A stretch of 64,000 bases of DNA from DASXAI01 sp963728985 (GTDB lineage: Bacteria > Actinomycetota > Acidimicrobiia > Acidimicrobiales > Ilumatobacteraceae): positions 744,001 to 808,000 of the forward strand of contig CAVSME010000001.1 of assembly GCA_963728985.1 (NCBI GenBank). Direction: 5' to 3'. Within the stretch, counting starts at the first letter, position 1, and each line of letters opens with the position of its first letter. The notes below the pieces were generated by a model. It did not search any database. It had not been told where the DNA came from and saw only the letters and a list, made by a program, of their open reading frames with translations. The position numbers and the translations under genes were made by a program. Shown here in pieces: positions 30,370 to 40,599 of the stretch.

Positions 30370-30927
30370 TGCAATCACGTCACGCTGCACCGCTGGGTGC
30401 AACGGTTCACTCCCTTGCTCGTCGACGCCGCCCGACCGTGTCGCCATGCTGGCGGGCGGCGCTGGTTCGTTGACGAGACCTACGTCAAAGTCGCCGGCGT
30501 GTGGCGGTACATGTACCGGGCGGTCGACGGATACGGCCAGGTCATCGACGTGTACGTATCGGTTCGGCGTGACATTGCCGCGGCGCGCACGTTCTTCACG
30601 ACGGCGATCGCCGCGCACGGCGAACCAGAAGAAGTCGTCACCGACCGCGCGGCGCCGCTCGCGAACGTGATTGAAGAGTTGCTGCCCCAGGCGTTGCACA
30701 ACACGATCAAGTAGGCGAACAATCGGGTCGAGTGCGATCACGGCCGGTTGAAGGCGCGACTGCGCCCGATGCGCGGCTTGAAGACCGACCGCACCGCGAC
30801 CGTGATCATCACGGGTCATGCGTTCATCCAGAACCTGCGCCGCGGCCACTACGAACTCGGTGTCGACGCCATCGCCGACCGTCTTCGCTATGCTGCCGCG
30901 TTCGACGAACTCGCCACCGCGATCTGA
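30370..30927 (+). pseudogene. IS6-family transposase remnant with in-frame amber stop
   Basis: From about VTLHRWVQRFTPLLVDAARP the frame reads an IS6-type DDE transposase: FVDETYVKVAGVWRYMYRAV (first Asp), VTDRAAPLANVIEELLP (second Asp). At HNTIK it hits a TAG at 30712-30714 where a Tyr codon is expected (K-Y-ANNR). The same frame then continues with ANNRVECDHGRLKARLRPMR (Glu) to a TGA at 30927. The N-terminal 70-80 residues are missing or diverged. So the copy is truncated and carries one nonsense substitution. Confidence 0.85.
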
Positions 30928-31128
30928 CCGCACCAGGCACGGACGTGGTCTCACGCGAGCCCTGAACGAACAACGCAACAGCGCCTGGCAGCGGCTGAGT
31001 GTGGTCGTCGCAGCGATCCATCCCACCATTGCGCGGTCCTGTCGTCCGAAATCCAGACAGCGGACGACAGCCGCTGATTGGTCTCGTGTCGCCGGGAGAG
31101 GGGAGCGATCAGGGCGAATCGGATTCCC

Positions 31129-31608
31129 TCAGGTAGAACCTTCTGCGTTTTCGAGCTTGGCCCATATCCGGGTGATGGCAGCGATGTCATCGTCGTTGAG
31201 GGGATCGACGAAATATTTCTTGACCGAATCTTCGAAGGTTCGTCTGACCGTCTCGGCGAAGTGCCGTCCGCTCTTGGTGAAGCTGATGAGCGACACCCGA
31301 CCGTCGCCTTGGTCGGCTCCACGTTGGAGGTGCCCGGCATCGATCAGTTCCTGAACCAACCGTGATGCTCTGGTCGGGCTGACGCTGACAAGTTTGCCAG
31401 ACAGACCTCGAACCGACTGAGGCTCGGTCTCCATGAGCCAGCACAGGATCTCGACGGTGCTGAACGAGATCTTGTGCTGGTCCATGAGCACGGCGTCGAT
31501 CCGCCCGGTAACCGTGGCGTGCGTGAACAGCAGCGCAAACCAGCCGTTGACCTGGTCCGGGGAAATGATTCGCGGTTGCGATACGGGTGCCTTCACGCTC
31601 GGCAGCAT
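31129..31608 (-). CDS. MarR-family regulator
   Basis: A 159-residue MarR protein with the winged helix SVRGLSGKLVSVSPTRASRLVQ, the wing DQGDGRVSLISFTKSGRHF, and dimerisation helices at both ends. I use the ATG at 31608; the frame extends further upstream through palindromic promoter DNA. It is divergent from an SDR-LLM-F420-reductase unit and presumably represses it. Confidence 0.88.
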   Translation of the reverse strand: MLPSVKAPVSQPRIISPDQVNGWFALLFTHATVTGRIDAVLMDQHKISFSTVEILCWLMETEPQSVRGLSGKLVSVSPTRASRLVQELIDAGHLQRGADQGDGRVSLISFTKSGRHFAETVRRTFEDSVKKYFVDPLNDDDIAAITRIWAKLENAEGST

Positions 31609-31632
31609 ACCTGAAAATTGGATGCGCTCCCA

Positions 31633-31655
31633 GTTGCATGCGCGCGCACGCATCT
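31633..31655. promoter_or_regulatory. Palindrome between MarR and SDR genes
   Basis: GTTGCATGCGCGCGCACGCA (from 31633) contains ATGCG and CGCAT arms around CGCGCA (31638-31653), a MarR-sized dyad in the divergent promoter region. TACGGT near 31659 is a possible -10 for the SDR unit. Confidence 0.45.
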
Positions 31656-31753
31656 GGTACGGTAGGCATGCAGTCACGAACGGGAGACGACCCCGTTTGC
31701 GAAGCGCTGCTCACAACCGGCGTTAACCCGCCGGCAGAAAGGTAAAGGACACC

Positions 31754-32488
31754 ATGCCCAAACTTGATGGCAAGGTTGCCGTGATCACTGGAGCGACGTC
31801 TGGGATGGCGTTGGCAACGGCCAAGTTGTTCGTCGCCGAAGGCGCCTACGTGTTCATCACCGGACGAGACAGGAACAGACTGGACGAGGCGGTCGCCGCC
31901 ATCGGCCACAACGTGACGGGCGTACAGGCGGACTCGGCAAATCTGAACGACCTGGCTCGCTTGGCCGAGACCGTGCGGGAGCATCACGGACGAGTCGACG
32001 TCCTATTTGTGAGCGCCGGCCTCGGGTCGGTGTCCGACCCGTTGGGAAGCATCACCCCGGATACGTTCGATGCGATGGTGGGCGTGAACTTCCGCGGCAC
32101 TGTGTTCACCGTTCAGTACCTGCTGCCGTTGATGAGCGACGGTGCCTCGATCATCCTGAACGGCACGACCAGCGCGACCAAGGGCATCCCCGGTGCCGGT
32201 GTCTACTCGGCGAGCAAGGCCGCCGTTCGTTCACTCGCGCGCACCTGGGCCGCGGAGCTGAAGGTCCGCGGTATCCGGGTAAATGTCGTCAGTCCCGGTT
32301 CGATCGACACCGCGCTTTTCAGCACCGTATCCCCCGAATTTCGGGAGCAGATCACCGCCGCCATCCCGCTCGGACGGCTGGGAACCAGCGAGGAAATCGG
32401 GACTGCTGCGCTGTTCCTGGCCTCCTCCGACTCCAGCTTCATCACCGGCGCAAACCTTGTCGTCGACGGCGGGTTCAGCCAGATCTAA
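31754..32488 (+). CDS. Short-chain dehydrogenase/reductase
   Basis: A 244-residue classical SDR: TGATSGMALATAKLF cofactor loop, VSAGLGS in place of NNAG, GTTSATKGIPGAGVYSASKAA with YxxxK, and FITGANLVVDGGFSQI at the end. GGAAAGG-type purines lie before the ATG. It resembles reductases found beside MarR and LLM genes in other actinobacteria, where it probably answers reactive or quinone-like substrates; this is inference. Confidence 0.9.
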   Translation: MPKLDGKVAVITGATSGMALATAKLFVAEGAYVFITGRDRNRLDEAVAAIGHNVTGVQADSANLNDLARLAETVREHHGRVDVLFVSAGLGSVSDPLGSITPDTFDAMVGVNFRGTVFTVQYLLPLMSDGASIILNGTTSATKGIPGAGVYSASKAAVRSLARTWAAELKVRGIRVNVVSPGSIDTALFSTVSPEFREQITAAIPLGRLGTSEEIGTAALFLASSDSSFITGANLVVDGGFSQI

Positions 32489-32729
32489 CGGCGAGCGACG
32501 ACCAGAGGAGTGCCTCATGTCGGCGCTCTGTCCTGACCGCACGAGGAGCAGAGAAAATGAGCAGTAACGAGCCCTCCAGGGCCCCCGGCGTCTCAGTCGT
32601 CGCGAAAGCCGACGCAGCGCAATCGACAGTTCCACACAATCATCGTCAGCGCCCTGATCTGACAAGACGCTGTGCGCGACGACGTCGCGTCGCGGCTGAC
32701 CCCCGCACGAACGACTGAAGGAGACATCG
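32489..32729. other. Gap between SDR and LLM genes
   Basis: No recognisable gene. A 50-codon open frame starts at an ATG near 32557 with no homology I recognise and no good ribosome site. The right edge has the Shine-Dalgarno GAAGGAG (about 32717-32723) for the LLM gene. Confidence 0.4.
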
Positions 32730-33584
32730 ATGCCTGATTACGGTCATCCCCTGCGTTTCGCAACATTCATCGGACCAACCAACTCCCCGCCCAGCCGTCC
32801 GGTCGAGTTGGCGCAGCTCAGTGAACGGCTCGGCTTTGACTTCGTCACCTTCCAGGACCATCCCTACCAGTCGAGCTTTCTCGATACTTGGACTCTGCTG
32901 AGCTGGGTGGCCGCGCGGACCGAACGCATCGGCGTGTCCGGCAACATGCTGAACCTGCCGCTGCGTCAGCCACCCGCCGTACTCGCCCGCGCGGCGGCCA
33001 GCCTCGACCTGCTCTCCGGTGGACGGACCAGCCTCGGACTCGGAGCCGGCTTCTACTGGGATGCCGTGCAGGCGATCGGCGGACGGCGGCTGACCCCGCT
33101 ACAGGGCGTTGCGGCACTTGACGAGGCAATCGACATCATCCGCGGGGTCTGGGATGCCGACGAGCCCGGCGGCGTGGATGTTGACGGCGAGTTCTATTCG
33201 GTCCACGGCGCCGAGCGCGGACCCGCACCCGCCCACGAGATCCCGATCTGGATCGGAGCCCACAAGCCGAAGATGCAGGACCTGGTCGGGCGCAAGGCCA
33301 ATGGCTGGCTGCCGTCACTGCCGATGATGGAGCCGGGCGGCCTGTCGAAGGGAAACGCGATCATCGACGACGCCGCCCGGGCCGCCGGCCGCGACCCCCG
33401 CGAGATCACCCGTCTACTCAACATCTTCGCGGGCCAGCAGACTCAGGAGGCACTGGCCCAGATGGCCGTCGAGGACGGTGTCAGCATCTTCATCCTGGCC
33501 AGCGACGACCCGGACGTAATCGAGCGCTTCGCCGCTGAAACCATCCCCGCCGTACGCGAACACGTCGTCCGCGAACGCTCTTAG
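32730..33584 (+). CDS. LLM-class F420-dependent oxidoreductase
   Basis: A 284-residue LLM protein: FDFVTFQDHPYQSSFLDTW, RIGVSGNMLNLPLRQPPAVL, GGRTSLGLGAGFYWDAV, and EIPIWIGAHKPKM. GAAGGAG lies about seven bases before the ATG. It is followed by an F420 reductase gene, which supports F420H2 as cofactor. Confidence 0.9.
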   Translation: MPDYGHPLRFATFIGPTNSPPSRPVELAQLSERLGFDFVTFQDHPYQSSFLDTWTLLSWVAARTERIGVSGNMLNLPLRQPPAVLARAAASLDLLSGGRTSLGLGAGFYWDAVQAIGGRRLTPLQGVAALDEAIDIIRGVWDADEPGGVDVDGEFYSVHGAERGPAPAHEIPIWIGAHKPKMQDLVGRKANGWLPSLPMMEPGGLSKGNAIIDDAARAAGRDPREITRLLNIFAGQQTQEALAQMAVEDGVSIFILASDDPDVIERFAAETIPAVREHVVRERS

Positions 33585-33687
33585 CACTCCGCCCCGCTGC
33601 TGCGCGGCCAATGCTCTCTACGCAGCCCACCACACCGGCAAGAACCTGGTACCCAGCAGTTATCCATAGACAGCAAAGGAAATCGTC

Positions 33688-34305
33688 ATGACCACCATCA
33701 GCATCATCGGCTCGGGCAACATGGCCACCGCCATCGGCACCCGGGCAACCAAGCACGGCCACACCCTCGAGCTCATGAGCCGCAACACCGCCAAAGCTCA
33801 GGTGCTTGCCGACCAGATCGGCAACGGGGCGACCGTCGGCACGTTCGGCGCAAAACCGGCAGGTGACATCGTCATTCTGGCCGTCCTGTACGCCGGCGCC
33901 GTCGAAGCGGTCGCGCACTACGGCGAAGCGCTGGCCGGCAAGATCCTCATCGACATCACCAACCCGTTCAACACCGACGCCACCGGACTCGTGACCACCG
34001 CGGGCAACTCGATGTCCGAGCAGATCGCCGCCGCTGCCCCCGAGAGCGCACACGTCGTGAAGGCATTCAACACAATCTTGAGCAACGTCCTTGCCGAGGA
34101 CAAGCCCGTGGACGTGTTCTTCGCCGGCGACAGCGCCGAGGCGAAAACAGCCTTCGCGGCGTTTCTGCAGAGCATGGACATGCGGCCCCTCGACGCAGGA
34201 CCGCTCGAGATGGCCCACGCCCTCGAATGGGCCGGCATCCTCCTCGTCGGCGTGGCCCGCAACGGCGCCGGCTTCGACATCGCCTTGGGCGCCAAGGTCC
34301 TCTGA
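33688..34305 (+). CDS. NADPH-dependent F420 reductase-like protein
   Basis: A 205-residue Rossmann protein of the Fno type: ISIIGSGNMATAIGTRATKHG nucleotide loop, DIVILAVLYAGAVEAV, IDITNPFNTD, VKAFNTILSNVL and a C-terminal AHALEWAGILLVGVARNGAG. Such enzymes move hydride between NADPH and F420. Next to the LLM gene it would regenerate F420H2. AAAGGAAA lies before the ATG. The truncated IS30 copy begins about 130 bases downstream. Confidence 0.88.
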   Translation: MTTISIIGSGNMATAIGTRATKHGHTLELMSRNTAKAQVLADQIGNGATVGTFGAKPAGDIVILAVLYAGAVEAVAHYGEALAGKILIDITNPFNTDATGLVTTAGNSMSEQIAAAAPESAHVVKAFNTILSNVLAEDKPVDVFFAGDSAEAKTAFAAFLQSMDMRPLDAGPLEMAHALEWAGILLVGVARNGAGFDIALGAKVL

Positions 34306-34345
34306 AGACTCTCTCCAGGAGTGAACATAGCCACGGTCGTATTCG

Positions 34346-35395
34346 TCAACCGGCGGACGGTAAGCGCGACGCTCTGATCGGCCTCCAACGCGAGTTCGCC
34401 GACTCGATCAACCGCGGCCGATCCGATCCGCGTTGCCAAGGTGAGTGTGGGTCGCAGAAGTAGATTGGGATCCCGGTGTCGATCGTGAACCGCGCGTGGT
34501 TGGCCGTCTCGGCACCCTGGTCCCAGGTGATCGACTGCTGCAGCTCTTCAGGCAGCGTGGCGATGGCCTTACGCATGGCGGCGTCGACACTGTCCGCCGA
34601 GCGGCCGTGCTCGAGGTGCAGCAGCAGGACGAGTCGGGTGCTGCGCTCGACGAGGGTGCCGACGGCGCTGCGTCCGCCCTCGCCCAAGATGATGTCGCCC
34701 TCCCAATGGCCTGGCACGGCACGGTCGTCGGCCTCGGCGGGTCGTTCGGAGATGTTCACCATCCCGGGGAGCCGGCCCCGCCCGTCACGTTTGCCGCGAG
34801 TGCGGCGTGTGGCCCGTCCGCTACGCAGGCATCGGGCCAGTTCGCGGCGAAGTTCACCACGGCCTTGGACGAACAGCGATTCATAGATGGTCTCGTGGCT
34901 CACCCGCATCTCCGAGTCATCGGGGTAGTCCAGTTTCAGTCGTTCGCTGATCTCCCGTGGTGACCACAGCTCCTGCAACCGCTGGCCGACCTCGTCGCAC
35001 AACCGTCCAGCTCGAAGCTTGCATGGCTTTGGACGTCGCGCCTCGGAGCGAGCGCGCTGGTGAGCGTGCCAGGCCGAGTAGCCCGCCCGGCCGCCATTGG
35101 CCGCGACCTCACGAGAGACCGTCGAAGGGGCACGGCCGAGCCGCCGAGCGATGACCGTCAGCGACTCGCCGGCGCGTATTCCGACGAGGATCTCCTCGCG
35201 ATCAGCGGTGCCCATGCAGTCCGATCGAGGCTCCCATAGGTCAGGCACACCGGTCGTGAACCGGCCGGCGCGGACCATCAGACCAACCATCGGCGCAGAG
35301 CAACCGACCTCGCGGGCGATGTCGACGAGCCGCCAGCCGCGGGCCCGGAGTCGGAATGCCAACTGCTTCTGGTCGTGCGTGAGGATCCCTGCCAT
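34346..35395 (-). pseudogene. IS30-family transposase, 3'-truncated
   Basis: Homology runs from LTHDQKQLAFRLRARGWRL through the HTH (ESLTVIARRLGRAPSTVSRE), GHWEGDIILGEG (first Asp), and SITWDQGAETANHARF (second Asp) to FCDPHSPWQRGS. The expected N-E-N-T-N-G segment with the catalytic Glu is absent: after about 34435 the frame runs into unrelated DNA. The protein cannot be active. It abuts the IS3 remnant on its 5' side. Confidence 0.9.
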
Positions 35396-35440
35396 GACGC
35401 TGCTCCTGTGATCGAAGGACTCGGATCGTCACAGGACCGG

Positions 35441-36434
35441 TGCGCCCACCGGTGGATTCCGCCGATCTTGAAGGCGGCGGCGCATTTCTTCGGGGCGGAG
35501 CTCGACCGCCAGTCACCGAAGTGATCTCGTTCATCGACGCGCATCGGGACAGGTTCGGGGTCGAGCCGTTCTGCAGGGTGCTCAGCGAGCACGGCTACAA
35601 GATCGCCCCGAACACCTATTGGGTGGCCCGCAAACGACCTGTGTCGAAGCGGGCCGGCGGGACGCCGAACTGGTGGTGGAGATCCGCCGGGTCTACGCCG
35701 AGAACCTGTTCGTCTACGGCGCCGACAAGATCTGGACCCAGCTCAACCGTGAGAACATCCGCGTGGTGCGCTGCACCGTCGAGCGGCTGATGCACCGAAG
35801 GCCTGTCCGGAGCTAGACGCGGCAAGGCGTTCAAGATCACCACCCGTGCCGATGACCGGCTGCAGCGACCGGCCGATCTCGTCGAGCGACAGTTCCGGGC
35901 GCCGGCACCGAACCGGTTGTGGGTCGCGGATCTGACCTACGTGAGGACCCACACCGGCTGGGTCCACGTGGCGTTCATCATCGACGTCTACAGCCGCACC
36001 GTCGTCGGCTGGAAGGCATCGCGGGCGCTGCGCTCCGATCTGGCGATCGACGCGTTGGAGATGGCCGTGTGGAACCGCCAACGAGCCGGCGTCCGCGACG
36101 ATCGATTGAACCCGGTCAATACCTCAGCGTGCGCTACTCCGAACGGCTCGCCGACAACGACATCGTCGCGTCGGTCGGGTCGAAGGGTGACAGCTTCGAT
36201 AACGCCATGGCCGACAGCTTCAACGGTCTCTACAAGTGGGAGCTGATCCATCGCCACGGCCCATGGCGCAGCCTCGATGACGTCGAGTTCGCCGCCATGA
36301 CCTACATCGACTGGTTCAACCACCGCCGCCTCCACGGCGACATCACTCGCGACGCGACCTACATGACCCCGGCTGAAGCCGAGGCCGACCACTACCGTCA
36401 CACCACCACGGCCATCGAGGCCGTCACCCAATAG
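35441..36434 (+). pseudogene. IS3-family element remnant (orfA tail plus orfB in pieces)
   Basis: First comes the orfA C-terminus (WIPPILKAAAHFFGAELDRQ to a TGA near 35524). Then orfB pieces in changing frames: SFIDAHRDRFGVEPFCRVLS, frame change near 35635; YAENLFVYGADKIWTQLN, change near 35800; GKAFKITTRADDRLQRPADL and WVADLTYVRTHTGWVHVAF (first Asp), change near 36110; VGSKGDSFDNAMADSFNGLY (Glu) to a TAG. The second-Asp segment (normally HSDRG) is deleted. The IS30 remnant lies directly to its left. Confidence 0.85.
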
Positions 36435-36473
36435 CCACCGCAGTCACGCGACCCGGGGTTCCTCTGTGTTCTG

Positions 36474-37533
36474 TCAAGCCGCGATCTCAGTGTTCGTGGC
36501 GGACGGGTCGATGCGGTGTTCGTCGGCGATCATGAGTCGCCAGAGGTGGTTGGACAGACGTCTCTTCAAGCAGCGCATCGCTTCGTTGCGGGACTTGCCC
36601 TCGGAGATCTTGGTGTCGTAGTAGCGGCGGCCGACGCTGTCGCGCATGCGGACCTGGGTCACTGCGATCAGGTGGATGGCCGAGTTCAGTTGCCGGTCAC
36701 CGTTGCGTGACAGCCGATGCCGGGTCCGTCCGTTCACCGGAGGCGACCTCGATCGGGGCGACACCGGCGTAGGTCGCGAACGCGTCGGCGGTCGGGAACC
36801 GAGACGCTCGGCCGGTGCGGCCGATCAGCCGGACTGCGGTGATCGCACCGACACCGTCGACGCGACGCAGGCGGCTGCCATGGTCGTCGAGGGCTGTGCT
36901 CATCCGTTGCTCGATGTCAGCCAGCGACGCGTCCACCGCTCGGAGGTCGCGCACGAGGTCCTGGGCGAGTTCCTTGCGGACCTTCTCCGAGGGCGAAGCC
37001 GGGCGGACCGAGCGCAGCACCGCCGATGCCGACTTCGCTGTGATCGCCAACGCCGCACCACCAGGGACAAGGTCGCGCAGCACGGCGTGGAGCTGGTTGG
37101 CGACACGAACTCGTTGCGCCGCAAGGTTCGCACGGCGCTCCTCGAGCAGCGCGAAGACCGTCGTGTGATCCTCGCCCGCCACCGCGATGGCATCGCCGTG
37201 CAACGCCGCGACGCAGGCGGCCGCTGCAGCATCGATCACATCGGTCTTGCGGCGACTCCCACGCGAGAGCTCACGCACCCGCGCCGTTGCCGTGCTCGGC
37301 ACGTCGAACACCACCTCGCCGCGAGCGACGAGCCATTGAGCGAGATGACGTCCCAGACCACGTGCGCCCTCGACAGCCCAGCGACGCTCCGGGAACTGCG
37401 TGGCCCAGCGCATCAGTTGGCGATAGCCCGCCAACGACGCCTCGACACGCACCGATGCCACCGACGTGTTCGCCGCAGGGTCGACCGCCGTGGCGGTGTG
37501 CGTGCTCTTGTGCGGGTCAACTCCGATGATCAT
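36474..37533 (-). pseudogene. IS110-family transposase, frameshifted near 3' end
   Basis: From the ATG: IIGVDPHKSTHTATAVD (RuvC-like Asp), WAVEGARGLGRHLAQWL (Glu), SRGSRRKTDVIDAAAAACVA (Asp pair), then the C-terminal Tnp_20 region GVGAITAVRLIGRTGRASRF and TYAGVAPIEVASGE. Near 36740 the frame changes, and the next frame supplies RHRLSRNGDRQLNSAIHLIA and KSRNEAMRCLKRRLSNHLW to a stop at 36474. One indel separates the halves. The 5' side has a roughly 200-base non-coding end (see candidate RNA), matching the IS110 group rather than IS1111. Confidence 0.87.
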
Positions 37534-37638
37534 GGGTGCGTGCTCCGTTCGGATCGGTGATGCGAAGAGCCGCAGACGGCATGCCGACTTCGAGACCCGA
37601 CGAGCGGGACCAGTCCTCTGTTGAGCCAGACCGCGACA

Positions 37639-37718
37639 GATCGTCGGCCGGAAGGCAAACGCTGGGAGAGCCAACCCGAAGGCGGCAGGCGCTTCACGAG
37701 CCAACCCGACCGACGATC
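37639..37718 (-). ncRNA. Candidate IS110 bridge-RNA segment
   Basis: Upstream of the IS110 transposase, GATCGTCGG (37639-37647) pairs perfectly with CCGACGATC (37710-37718), closing an 80-base segment. Inside, GAGCCAACCCGA occurs twice (37668-37679 and 37698-37709), 30 bases apart. IS110-group elements are known to encode a structured bridge RNA of about 180 bases in the non-coding left end, with two loops specifying target and donor. Position and structure fit; the identification is inference, and the true ends and strand were not determined. Confidence 0.4.
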
Positions 37719-37914
37719 CACCGGACGCTACGAACCTCAACCCGTCGCGACCGGCACCTCACATACAAGTCGGCGCTTCAGTTGTCGCCAGCGGATGTCG
37801 GCAGTGGGCTCGCCGCCTCGACCCCAATCAGGAACATCCGGTGCAGACCGTGACGCCGCCCGACGCATCGCCGACTCCTGCTCGTGGCGCCGAGGCAGGA
37901 TTGAGCTGTGGGCG

Positions 37915-38781
37915 CTAGACGTGGGCACGTCGACGAAGGTCGACGAGTGTAGGGACGATGTGGTCCTCGATGCTGAAATGCCCGGCTCCAGGGACGATGC
38001 GAAGGTCTGCGTTCGCGACGATCGACGCTGTGTGGCGGGCGTGAATCGGATCGGCGATGACATCTGCACTGCCGTGCAGCACGATCACTGGGCAGGCGAT
38101 GTCGGCGACGCTGAACGTGGTCCAACCGCCGGCATCGGCGAGGCGATCGTCGGTGTAGCCCTCGACGCCGTGTGCGAACATGTCCGGCAGGGCGGCGATC
38201 CATTGCCGGCCCCACGGCTGCTGCAGCATGGCCTGATCCGACGGGGGCAACGCTGGCCCGGCGGCTGACTCGATGATCTTGGTGCCGTCGATTCCGTGAG
38301 ATGCCTCGGCCGCCGCCATCGCCGTCTGTCGGTCGGTGGCATCCCAGACCGCGAGCGCGTGGGGCCGGCTCATGGTGTCGCGCGCGGGCAGATGTCGCAT
38401 GTCGGTGATCGAGCAGCACGCCACCACACCGATCACTCGTTCGGGGGCCAGCGCCGCGAGGGCCAACGCGTACGAGCCGCCTGTCGAGAGCCCGATCGTG
38501 ATGAAACGGTCGATGCCGAGCTGGCCCACGACCGCAAGTGCGTCGACCAGCCAGTCAGCGATGCCCCGTCCGGGTTGCGGGGTTGACAGGCCGTAGCCGG
38601 GGCGGTCGATACCGATCAGGCGGAAACCTTGGTCGGTGGCCCTCGCCGCGGAGTAGGCGGGACCGAGGCGACAACCTGGTCCGCCGTGGCACCACAGCAC
38701 AGCGGTCTGGCCGGAGTCCCCGAAGTCGGCAAATCCAACAGTTCGCCCATCCGGCAGCTGGACCGTACCGTTGCTGATCAT
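37915..38781 (-). CDS. Alpha/beta hydrolase
   Basis: A roughly 288-residue alpha/beta hydrolase: VLWCHGGPGCRLGPAYS oxyanion HGGPG, IGIDRPGYGLSTPQPG, nucleophile elbow GLSTGGS, acid loop LHGSADVIADP and VPGAGHFSIEDH. The HGGPG motif is typical of proline-iminopeptidase-like members. The ATG at 38781 is preferred over a TTG six bases earlier because AGGAG is better spaced. Confidence 0.88.
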   Translation of the reverse strand: MISNGTVQLPDGRTVGFADFGDSGQTAVLWCHGGPGCRLGPAYSAARATDQGFRLIGIDRPGYGLSTPQPGRGIADWLVDALAVVGQLGIDRFITIGLSTGGSYALALAALAPERVIGVVACCSITDMRHLPARDTMSRPHALAVWDATDRQTAMAAAEASHGIDGTKIIESAAGPALPPSDQAMLQQPWGRQWIAALPDMFAHGVEGYTDDRLADAGGWTTFSVADIACPVIVLHGSADVIADPIHARHTASIVANADLRIVPGAGHFSIEDHIVPTLVDLRRRAHV

Positions 38782-38938
38782 TGACAACAGGCTCCTTCAA
38801 CGTCGAGGCGTGACACGCCGTGGCCAGAGGTCGTCTTCCTCCGCCTACATCTCACGGTCGATCCGTGCTGCGGAAGCAACGCACCCGTCTGGGCGATTGC
38901 CACGCTTGGCGAAGCCGAACCGAGTCGGGCCTGGTGGT

Positions 38939-40560
38939 TCACGATTGCAGGATGTCTCGTAGACGAAAGGCAATGAACGAGGTGACACCTAGCAACCATC
39001 CGAGGGGGGCGAGGAGAAACAGACCCAGCGTGTGAATGTCGCCAGCTGGCGGGCTGCCGACGTGCTGGGTCGGTGCGAGATCTCGGACTGCCATCGGCAG
39101 GCTCAGACCCGGTCCGAGAAAGGCGATAGAGACGATGGCGGCAACTACGCCCCACATCAGCGAGTAGAGACGGGGTCGGACGGCTAACAGCGCGCACGCC
39201 AGCCCGGCAACGATGAGGTACACAGGAACGTAAGCGAATCCGGAACCGACGAGACGGGTGATCAATCCGGCATCGCTGAGTGCGTCGCTGCGGCCAGCGC
39301 GAAGGTGGTCGTTCCCGCCAGCGACACGACGAGCGTGCCAGCGATAACGACGACGATCTGCGGGCCGAGCCATCGTGACCGCGACACTCCCTGGCCCATG
39401 ATCGGTTCGATCCTGCCAGTCGCCACCTCGCGTCGAACCGCACTGAACGCCGTGACCAGGTAGCCGGTCACGACCAGCGCCAGGTATCGGAGCGACTGAG
39501 GAGGAGCCATCGGCCGCGTTGGCGGCCGATGTGTCGAGTGCGTCGGCCAGCGAGGAGTTGCCGACGATTGCGTCGACGACCTCACGGGCAAGCCCACCGA
39601 ACATGCCCATGAAGGCGACAGCTGCGAACGTCCAGCCGAGAATGGTCGGTCGATGGGCGTACAACGCTGTCCCCACCGGGCATCGCAACAACGACCCGGC
39701 CCCCTCCGGGCCATCAACGCGGTACTGCAGCGTGCTGGCGCCGAGGTCGCGGCGGTTGGCGAGTACAACGGCGGCTACGACGCCGACGGCAACCGGAATC
39801 GACAGCACCCACCATCGAGTGCGGCCGAACGCGTCGACGTTCTCAGTCCAGCCAAGGGGTGACAACCTTGTGAACCAGAGGCTGCCGGCGTCACCGAGGC
39901 CGCGCACCAGATATGACATGAACAGGACCGCGAAGCCGATCGCGTAGACGTCGCGCGCGTGCCGCACGAGCTGCGCAGCGACTGCAGCGACTGCAGCGAC
40001 GCCAGCGACGCCAGCGACGCCAGCGAACATGTACACCAGTGCTCCGAGTGACATCGCATACAACAGGTCTCGCCAGACTGGCAGGTCGCTGGCTGCCAGC
40101 TTCAGACAAATTCCGATCAACGCGGTTGCGGCCAGGATCGCTCCGCCCGTCACGACAGTCGCCCCGACGACGGGCGCTCTGCGGTCGAGCGGTCTGGCGA
40201 GTAAGAGGTCGAGTCGGCCCTCCTCCTCCTCGCCACGTGTTGCGCGTGTCATCAGAACCAGCCCGGCGACCGGGAACAGGAAGGAGGCGATGAACCCGAA
40301 TTCGTCCTGGATGATCCCACCAAGCGTGTTGATGCCGTGGAACTTGCCGTTGATTGCGTAGAGAGCTCCGCCGGAGACCGAGTGTGCGTAGTCCTGGATC
40401 TCGGCCGACGTGTCGTAGAGCCGGGCATCGCCGAGCGCGGGCAACGCCAAGGCTCCGGCGAGCAGAAGCACCCACAGCACGACCTCCGACCGCCGGACCC
40501 GCCACTGGATCCTCGTGCAGGTGACTGAACTGGCGAGCAGCCTCTTGGTGCGTCACCGGC
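38939..40560 (-). pseudogene. ABC-2 type exporter permease, several frameshifts
   Basis: The main frame encodes hydrophobic segments of a two-repeat exporter permease (LWVLLLAGALALPALGDA, ASFLFPVAGLVLMTRATRGE, DLLLARPLDRRAPVVGATVV). Between about 39510 and 39265 the neighbouring frame carries the homologous RYLALVVTGYLVTAFSAV and SRSRWLGPQIVVVIAGTLVV, after which the first frame resumes (SGFAYVPVYLIVAGLACALL). The N-terminal 20-40 residues near 40500-40560 are also out of frame. It follows the ATPase gene and resembles DrrB/polyketide-exporter permeases. Confidence 0.75.
39973..40026. repeat. Nine-base tandem repeat in the permease gene
   Basis: About five to six units of a nine-base repeat (AGCGACTGC / AGCGACGCC). 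On the coding strand each adds three residues (V-A-G or V-A-A type), lengthening a membrane segment without frame change. Copy number could vary by slippage. Confidence 0.75.
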
Positions 40561-40599
40561 ACGTCGGCCGCGCCTGCCTTGGTCGCGCGCACGATGTCC

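Noticed and set aside
31633..31655. Another copy of the TTnCATnATGnAA operator
   Set aside because: Shares only TTGCATG; the second half does not match and it has its own different palindrome.
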